Below, in pieces: positions 36,897 to 41,719 of a stretch of DNA of 41,719 nt. The stretch is from contig CAYQKB010000003.1 in NCBI GenBank assembly GCA_964418085.1, positions 1 through 41,719 of the forward strand. The letters run 5' to 3'. The DNA is from JBBTYG01 sp964418085 (GTDB taxonomy: Bacteria > Patescibacteriota > Minisyncoccia > UBA6257 > 2-01-FULL-56-20). The notes under the pieces were generated by a model. It saw nothing but the letters and a program-made list of their open reading frames with translations, searched no databases and was not told where the DNA came from. Position 1 is the first letter of the stretch; the number at the start of each line of letters is the position of its first letter. The position numbers and the translations under genes were made by a program.

Positions 36897-39800
36897 ATGG
36901 ATCAACTTGGGCCCCGCTATGACCACAAAGAAATCGAAGACCGTATCTACGCATCATGGGAAAAATCGGGATATTTTAATCCCGACAATCTCCCCGTCGT
37001 CAAAAGTCAAAAGTCAAAAGTCAAAAGTTTCACTATAATCATGCCTCCGCCAAACGCGAACGGCTCGCTTCACCTCGGGCACGCGGTATTTGTAACGCTA
37101 GAGGACATCCTCATCCGATTCTGGCGCATGCGCGGCCGCCGGGCGCTCTGGCTCCCCGGCGCGGATCACGCCGGATTTGAAACGCAGGTGGTCTATGACA
37201 GAAAGCTTGATAAAGAGGGCCGAAACCGCTTTACCATACCCCGCGAAGAATTATGGAAAGAGATCTGGGATTTCACGCAGGAAAACAAAAAAATAATGCA
37301 GAACCAGTTGCGCCGATTGGGTGCCTCATGCGACTGGTCGCGGGAAAAATTCACGCTCGGCCCGGATATCATTCAGGGCGTGTATGGCACGTTTAAAAAA
37401 CTATACGATGACGGACTCGCCTATCGCGACATTCGGGTCATCAACTGGTGCACAAAACACAGAACGGCACTCTCCGATCTTGAAATAAAATATGTCGAGA
37501 AAAAAGACCCGCTCTATTTTATAAAATACGGGCCGCTCACGGTTGCGACAGTACGCCCTGAAACAAAATTTGGCGACACCGCTCTCGCGGTAAATCCCAA
37601 AGACAAGCGCTACACAAAATACATCGGAAAAACAATTGAAGTTGTGGATGTTTTGGGACCCCTAAAACTCAAAGTAATCGCCGACGAGGCAGTAGATCCG
37701 GCATTCGGAACTGGCGTTGTGAAAGTGACTCCCGCGCACGACATGACGGATTTTGAAATCTGTAAACGACACAAGAACGAAATAGGCGGGCCGAAAATTG
37801 TCATCGGCGAAGACGGGCGGCTCACCGCCACGACAGGCCACTATGCCGGAATGAAAGTCGCCGAAGCCCGTGCGAAAATAGCGGAGGAAATGGAAAAAAT
37901 CAGCATTCTCGAAAAAGTGGATCCGGAATACGTCCACCAAGTCGCGACCTGCTACAAATGCGGGAACATCCTTGAACCACTCCCCAAAATGCAGTGGTTC
38001 ATAAAAATGGACTCACTCGCGAAAAAAGCGGAGCAAGTGGTAAAGCAGAAAAAAATAAAGTTTTATCCCGCAAGCGCGACAAAAATTTACTTCAACTGGC
38101 TTAAAAATATTCGCGATTGGAATATCTCCCGCCAAATCGTGTGGGGTATTCGCATTCCCGCATGGTATTGCCTCGGATGTGGCAATCCAAAAATCAACGC
38201 TCCGGTACAGTCACGGTGGTATATAATCCGCCACGGCGAAACGGATTGGAATAAAGATCACCGATTTCAGGGAAGAACGGACTCCCCGCTCAACGATGCC
38301 GGCATCGAACAGGCGAAGCAGGCAGCAGAAAAATTAAAGGGAAAACGCATCGATCTCGTCATCACCTCTCCCCTCTCCCGAGCAAAACAAACGGCGGAAA
38401 TTATTGCAAAAGAGTGCGGAGCAAAACTTGTCATTGAAAACGATATACGCGAACGGGATTTTGGAGAGTGGGAAGGTCTCAAGCACGACGAGATAAAGGA
38501 AAAATATTCCGTCGAATCGTATAATCGCCGCCTTGATCCAAGTTTTGAAATACCTGGTGGAGAATCGTGGGAAAAAATCATAACACGTGTATGGAACGCA
38601 TTTCAAAAGCATCACGCCGATTACCGGCATAAAAATGTGGTTATTGTGGGACACGGTGGCGTTGCGCGATCTCTTCAACACAAAATTAAAAATATTCCCG
38701 TTATGTCATCGAGAATACCGGCCAACGCCGAAATCTGGGAAATAGAACTGGGCAATACCTGCGAAAAATGCGGCGGACATTTTTATGAACAGGACCCCGA
38801 CGTCTTCGACACATGGTTCTCGTCAGGCGAGTGGCCATTTCTCACATTGGGTTTTGGAAAAAAACTCAAACCTAAAACATGGGACTTAAAGATATATGAC
38901 GGCGAACAAATTTTTGAGAGTCTAAAAAACGGAACTAAGCGGTTTGAGACGCGAGCGGGAAAACCCGAAGGAGCAGATAAAGATTGGCGGGAATTTAAAG
39001 TTGGAGACGTTATTAATTTTTCTCTTATTGAAGAAAAGACAGAAAAAAAATTATCAAATGAGACAATTGCCAAAGAGATTGTCTCAATTCATCACTTCTC
39101 CAACCTCGACAAACTCCTCTCAGCATTCAATGTAAAAGAAATCCATCCATATCGGCCGGAAGAATATCGACTCTGGTGGGAAAGCAGGCCATCTTTCAAA
39201 GAACGAATTGAGAAATACGGCATATGGGCGTTTGAGCTTAAGGAGGTTGGCAAAAAAAACCGAGATGATTTCAAAACATTCTATCCAACCGACGTAATGG
39301 AAACCGGGCACGACATCCTATTCTTCTGGGTCGCCCGCATGATCATGCTCGGGCTATATCGCACCGGAAAAATCCCTTTCAAAACGGTCTATCTCCACGG
39401 CCTCGTACGGGATAAAGACCGGCAAAAAATGTCGAAGTCGAAAGGAAACGTGATGGACCCGCTCGGCGTTGCAGAACTCTACGGAACCGACGCACTGCGT
39501 ATCGCGCTCATCGCAGGAAACACTCCTGGCAACGACATTATTATCTCCGAAGATAAAATCCGCGGCTATCGAAACTTTGCGACAAAAATATGGAACATTG
39601 CGAGATTCATAATCATGAGCAGGCCATCGGAAACGAGGAAAAAAATCACGCTCTCAAAAGACGACAAAATAAATCTTAAAGAACTCGCAAAAATTAAAAA
39701 TGAGATAACAAAACATATCGAACATTTCGAATTTCATCTTGCCGCGGAAAAAGTCTATCATTATATCTGGCACACATTCGCGGACAAAATTATCGAGAGC

Positions 39801-39989
39801 TATAAGCCTCGTCTTCGCACCGAGGAAGGAAAAGCCCTGAATGATGAAGGCGCTGCTGCGGCATATCAAACGCTCGAAGAGATCCTTCTCGAATCCCTCA
39901 AAATGCTCCACCCCTTCATGCCGTTTATGACCGAAGAAATCTACGGAAAGCTCCGGCCCGGAAAAATGTTAATGATTGAAAATTGGTAA
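36897..39989 (+). CDS. valS: valyl-tRNA synthetase with inserted histidine phosphatase and ASCH domains
   Basis: 1030 aa. Class I core: P-P-P-N-A-N-G-S-L-H-L-G-H (residues 50-62) and K-M-S-K-S-K-G-N (844-851). The CP1 editing domain lies at about 180-340, with a first zinc pair C352/C355. A second zinc knuckle is split: C425/C428 before and C622/C625 after a complete histidine phosphatase domain (about 439-618) with R-H-G-E (445-448), R495, E519 and H586. A second insertion, about 655-792, reads as an ASCH domain (K-N-G-T-K-R-F-E-T-R, F-K-V-G-D-V-I-N-F, Y-G-I-W-A-F-E-L) and falls between F-D-T-W-F-S-S and F-Y-P-T-D-V-M. The anticodon-binding domain is present. The usual C-terminal coiled coil is absent. 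There is no frameshift, so the fusion is one reading frame. Confidence 0.97.
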   Translation: MDQLGPRYDHKEIEDRIYASWEKSGYFNPDNLPVVKSQKSKVKSFTIIMPPPNANGSLHLGHAVFVTLEDILIRFWRMRGRRALWLPGADHAGFETQVVYDRKLDKEGRNRFTIPREELWKEIWDFTQENKKIMQNQLRRLGASCDWSREKFTLGPDIIQGVYGTFKKLYDDGLAYRDIRVINWCTKHRTALSDLEIKYVEKKDPLYFIKYGPLTVATVRPETKFGDTALAVNPKDKRYTKYIGKTIEVVDVLGPLKLKVIADEAVDPAFGTGVVKVTPAHDMTDFEICKRHKNEIGGPKIVIGEDGRLTATTGHYAGMKVAEARAKIAEEMEKISILEKVDPEYVHQVATCYKCGNILEPLPKMQWFIKMDSLAKKAEQVVKQKKIKFYPASATKIYFNWLKNIRDWNISRQIVWGIRIPAWYCLGCGNPKINAPVQSRWYIIRHGETDWNKDHRFQGRTDSPLNDAGIEQAKQAAEKLKGKRIDLVITSPLSRAKQTAEIIAKECGAKLVIENDIRERDFGEWEGLKHDEIKEKYSVESYNRRLDPSFEIPGGESWEKIITRVWNAFQKHHADYRHKNVVIVGHGGVARSLQHKIKNIPVMSSRIPANAEIWEIELGNTCEKCGGHFYEQDPDVFDTWFSSGEWPFLTLGFGKKLKPKTWDLKIYDGEQIFESLKNGTKRFETRAGKPEGADKDWREFKVGDVINFSLIEEKTEKKLSNETIAKEIVSIHHFSNLDKLLSAFNVKEIHPYRPEEYRLWWESRPSFKERIEKYGIWAFELKEVGKKNRDDFKTFYPTDVMETGHDILFFWVARMIMLGLYRTGKIPFKTVYLHGLVRDKDRQKMSKSKGNVMDPLGVAELYGTDALRIALIAGNTPGNDIIISEDKIRGYRNFATKIWNIARFIIMSRPSETRKKITLSKDDKINLKELAKIKNEITKHIEHFEFHLAAEKVYHYIWHTFADKIIESYKPRLRTEEGKALNDEGAAAAYQTLEEILLESLKMLHPFMPFMTEEIYGKLRPGKMLMIENW
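36999..37030 (+). repeat. in-frame heptamer repeat in valS
   Basis: GTCAAAA occurs four times in tandem and encodes V-K-S-Q-K-S-K-V-K-S. The words recall type 2 spacers. Confidence 0.65.
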
Positions 39990-39999
39990 CGCAAAAACT

Positions 40000-40719
40000 A
40001 TGCATCTCGCCATTGATCTAGGAGGAGCAAACCCATACACGGTATTACTCGTATTATTCGTCGGTTTTCTTCCGGGCTTTGCATGGCTCTTGTTTTATCT
40101 CGAAGAAGACAAGCATCCGGAGCCGAAGCGGCTCATCGCAACTACGTTTATCATGGGCATGGCGTCTGCTCTCGTCGCGCTCATCGGAGAGACGGTTTTA
40201 AATCTCGGCATTTTGCCCATGCTTCACATCGAGCGGCTCAGCATTATCTCGCTCATTTGTATTTCAGTTATCGAGGAGTTGTCCAAATTTGGCGCGACAT
40301 TTATAAACGTCAGCAAAAGCCCATACTTTGACGAACCGGTTGACCCCATGATTTACATGGTCGTCGCCGCCCTTGGATTCGCTACGGTAGAAAACCTAGG
40401 TGCAGTGAGCGGCGTAAGCACGGCAAATGGTGCATTTATTAGTGGTATTTTTCACATTGCCACCCTCCGCTTCGTTGGAGCTACCCTTCTTCATTCACTC
40501 GTTGCAGCAATCATCGGATACTTCTGGGCGCTCGATATCCGCGACTTCAAAACAAGAAAGTATATCTATGTCGGCCTTGGCATTGCCATACTCTTGCATA
40601 CGATTTTTAACTACCTTATAATTGAGTACGGTGATCTAACATATATCCTCGTCTTCCTCTCGCTTATCGGCTTCTTTGTATTAACCGATTTCGAGAAGCT
40701 ACGGCGGAAGTCGTTATAA
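40000..40719 (+). CDS. PrsW-like intramembrane protease
   Basis: 239 aa from ATG 40000; an overlapping TTG at 39976 is less likely. Seven or eight hydrophobic segments. The conserved E-E in V-I-E-E-L-S-K-F, the E-N in A-T-V-E-N-L, the H in T-L-L-H-S-L-V-A-A and the H in L-L-H-T-I-F-N-Y are the key residues of the PrsW/CPBP-like glutamic-type proteases. PrsW in Bacillus cleaves an anti-sigma factor; no such partner is visible here. It follows valS after 10 nt, so the two may share a transcript. Confidence 0.88.
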   Translation: MHLAIDLGGANPYTVLLVLFVGFLPGFAWLLFYLEEDKHPEPKRLIATTFIMGMASALVALIGETVLNLGILPMLHIERLSIISLICISVIEELSKFGATFINVSKSPYFDEPVDPMIYMVVAALGFATVENLGAVSGVSTANGAFISGIFHIATLRFVGATLLHSLVAAIIGYFWALDIRDFKTRKYIYVGLGIAILLHTIFNYLIIEYGDLTYILVFLSLIGFFVLTDFEKLRRKSL

Positions 40720-40723
40720 ATAA

Positions 40724-40784
40724 AAACTAATAACAAATAACTGTTAACCGTTGTAAGTTAAAAGTTATAAGTTAAAATAAATTA
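40724..40784. repeat. AT-rich word-repeat spacer, type 2
   Basis: TAATAACAAATAACTGTTAA and GTAAGTTAAAAGTTATAAGT between the PrsW-like gene and hsp20. Confidence 0.55.
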
Positions 40785-40786
40785 TT

Positions 40787-41272
40787 ATGGATAATTCAAA
40801 CGAAAAATTTTTCGAGGAATTGTCGGATGAGCGGAACAAGGCTGAAGAAGATTTTATGAAAGTGGAGCTCACCAAATCATCGAATAGTGTCCTAGGAAAA
40901 CCGAAAGTTGAAGTCGAAGAAAGCGAATCAAGCGGAGAACCGGAAGGCCAGCTCACCGTCGACGTGTATCAAACGCCGAACGACATCGTCGTCGAATCCG
41001 CGATCGCCGGAGTAAAGCCGGACGACATAGACATCAGCGTCTCAAGCGATTCAATCACGATACGCGGAGAAAGAAAACGGGAAAGCCGCGTAAAAGATGA
41101 CGATTATTTCTATCAGGAATGTTATTGGGGCAGATTCTCCCGATCAGTCATCCTCCCCCAGGAAGTAAACCCGGACGACGCAACGGTTGATTTCAAAAAT
41201 GGAATTCTGACGGTTCGTCTTCCGAAACTAAATCGGAAAAAGTCGAAGAAACTGAAAGTTAAGACAGAGTAA
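40787..41272 (+). CDS. small heat shock protein, Hsp20/alpha-crystallin
   Basis: 161 aa. An acidic N-terminal arm to about residue 55, then the alpha-crystallin domain: L-T-V-D-V-Y-Q-T-P-N-D-I-V-V-E-S, I-T-I-R-G-E-R-K, Y-F-Y-Q-E-C-Y-W-G-R-F-S-R-S-V, and the C-terminal G-I-L-T-V-R-L-P-K. It should hold unfolded proteins in an ATP-independent manner. The C-terminal I-x-I/V anchor is replaced by a Lys-rich tail. Confidence 0.95.
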   Translation: MDNSNEKFFEELSDERNKAEEDFMKVELTKSSNSVLGKPKVEVEESESSGEPEGQLTVDVYQTPNDIVVESAIAGVKPDDIDISVSSDSITIRGERKRESRVKDDDYFYQECYWGRFSRSVILPQEVNPDDATVDFKNGILTVRLPKLNRKKSKKLKVKTE

Positions 41273-41301
41273 GATTGGTACGGTAGCACTTGAAAGACAA
41301 T

Positions 41302-41335
41302 AAGTAGGGCGAAAAAGTGCCCTATTTACTATTTA
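41302..41335 (+). terminator. hairpin behind hsp20
   Basis: AGTAGGGC, an 8-nt loop and GCCCTATTTACT, followed by ATTTATC. The T-run is weak. Confidence 0.45.
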
Positions 41336-41369
41336 TCGAATACCAGCTACTATATCCCTCATCACAACC

Positions 41370-41606
41370 ATGAGACAATGCGCAACATGCGGTAAGGGGT
41401 CCCAGATGGGCGGCAAGCGAATATTGCTCCGGGGGCACTATAACCCAACATCAAAATCAAGAAAGTATCCAAACCTCCAATGGGCGAAGCTGGAGGGTAT
41501 CCGCACGAAGGTCTGTGCCCAGTGTTTAAAGTCATTGCATAAAGGCCCACGCGTGAGGAAAAACCGAACGACACTGCCGGCTGCAAAAGCACCCGTAGCA
41601 GCGTAA
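41370..41606 (+). CDS. rpmB: 50S ribosomal protein L28
   Basis: 78 aa. It contains C-A-T-C-G-K-G at the N-terminus and K-V-C-A-Q-C-L-K-S-L, the four-cysteine zinc form of L28, with K-Y-P-N-L-Q-W in between. The C-terminal Ala/Pro-rich tail is short. No ribosomal neighbour is present (rpmG is often adjacent). A clear terminator follows. Confidence 0.94.
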   Translation: MRQCATCGKGSQMGGKRILLRGHYNPTSKSRKYPNLQWAKLEGIRTKVCAQCLKSLHKGPRVRKNRTTLPAAKAPVAA

Positions 41607-41621
41607 TTAGTCTTTCTCAAG

Positions 41622-41647
41622 ATCCGCCGCAACTGGCGGATTTTTTG
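41622..41647 (+). terminator. terminator of rpmB
   Basis: ATCCGCCGCAACTGGCGGAT followed by TTTTTTG. Confidence 0.85.
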
Positions 41648-41675
41648 TTTAAATTATATTATCAATTCTGTGTCT

Positions 41676-41719
41676 CGGGCTGTAGTATACCGGTAGTACG
41701 AGCGCATGGGGTGCGTTTA
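41676..41719 (+). tRNA. tRNA-Pro (anticodon GGG), 5' part cut by window edge
   Basis: CGGGCTG acceptor strand, D-arm GTAT...GTAC, anticodon stem AGCGC/GCGTT with loop ATGGGGT. Anticodon GGG. The T-arm and 3' end lie beyond the window. Confidence 0.8.

Overview
The window looks like a chromosomal segment of a Candidatus Patescibacteria (CPR) organism, most likely a parcubacterium. The reasons are family-level and inferred: compact ribosomal proteins, a G-D-A-P-G-H motif in EF-Tu, a ProRS without its editing insert, many secreted proteins with pilin or tail-fibre-like repeats, AT-rich palindromic spacers, no biosynthetic genes, and tRNAs without encoded CCA. No taxonomic marker search could be run.

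Layout. 1-12619 holds the str and S10 translation operons on the minus strand, read from the right as rpsL, rpsG, fusA, tuf, rpsJ, then rplC, rplD, rplW, rplB, rpsS, rplV (cut by the edge). Two blocks of small plus-strand orphan genes interrupt it: three or four genes between rplC and rpsJ (3469-5420) and three between tuf and fusA (7353-9234). Each block has its own promoters and terminators. 12800-15420 continues with small plus-strand orphans, a site-2 protease and tRNA-Arg. 15427-18580 has a Nudix hydrolase, tRNA-Lys and a large secreted protein. recG (18950-21130) is followed by a minus-strand surface cluster: tail-fibre-like protein, two membrane-anchored proteins (one cupredoxin-like) and a type IV pilin-like protein. 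After tRNA-Glu come a peptidoglycan-binding/CARDB-like secreted protein and a zinc-ribbon membrane protein. 27136-31733 carries tsaD convergent with proS-mreB-mreC-mreD. 32123-36784 holds two small plus-strand orphans and a minus-strand run of a glycoside-hydrolase-like protein, scpA, scpB and mraY. The right end has valS, a PrsW-like protease, hsp20, rpmB and the start of tRNA-Pro.

Most notable points. (1) The valyl-tRNA synthetase carries two extra domains: an intact-looking histidine phosphatase inside a zinc knuckle and an ASCH domain in the catalytic core. (2) Branched palindromic repeats of about 120-155 bp sit directly behind three tRNA genes, and their closing stems are copies of the T-arm of the neighbouring tRNA. 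(3) A 112-bp element with terminal inverted repeats lies exactly in front of both rpsS and mreC, and each copy holds a tiny ORF ending 4-5 nt before the host start codon. (4) Several orphan genes have rRNA-like leaders, with a boxA-like motif followed by a long hairpin. (5) AT-rich word-repeat spacers form large palindromes between genes, and similar words occur in frame inside tsaD and valS.

Promoters, terminators and hairpins were read by eye. Functional calls rest on recognised motifs, not on database searches.
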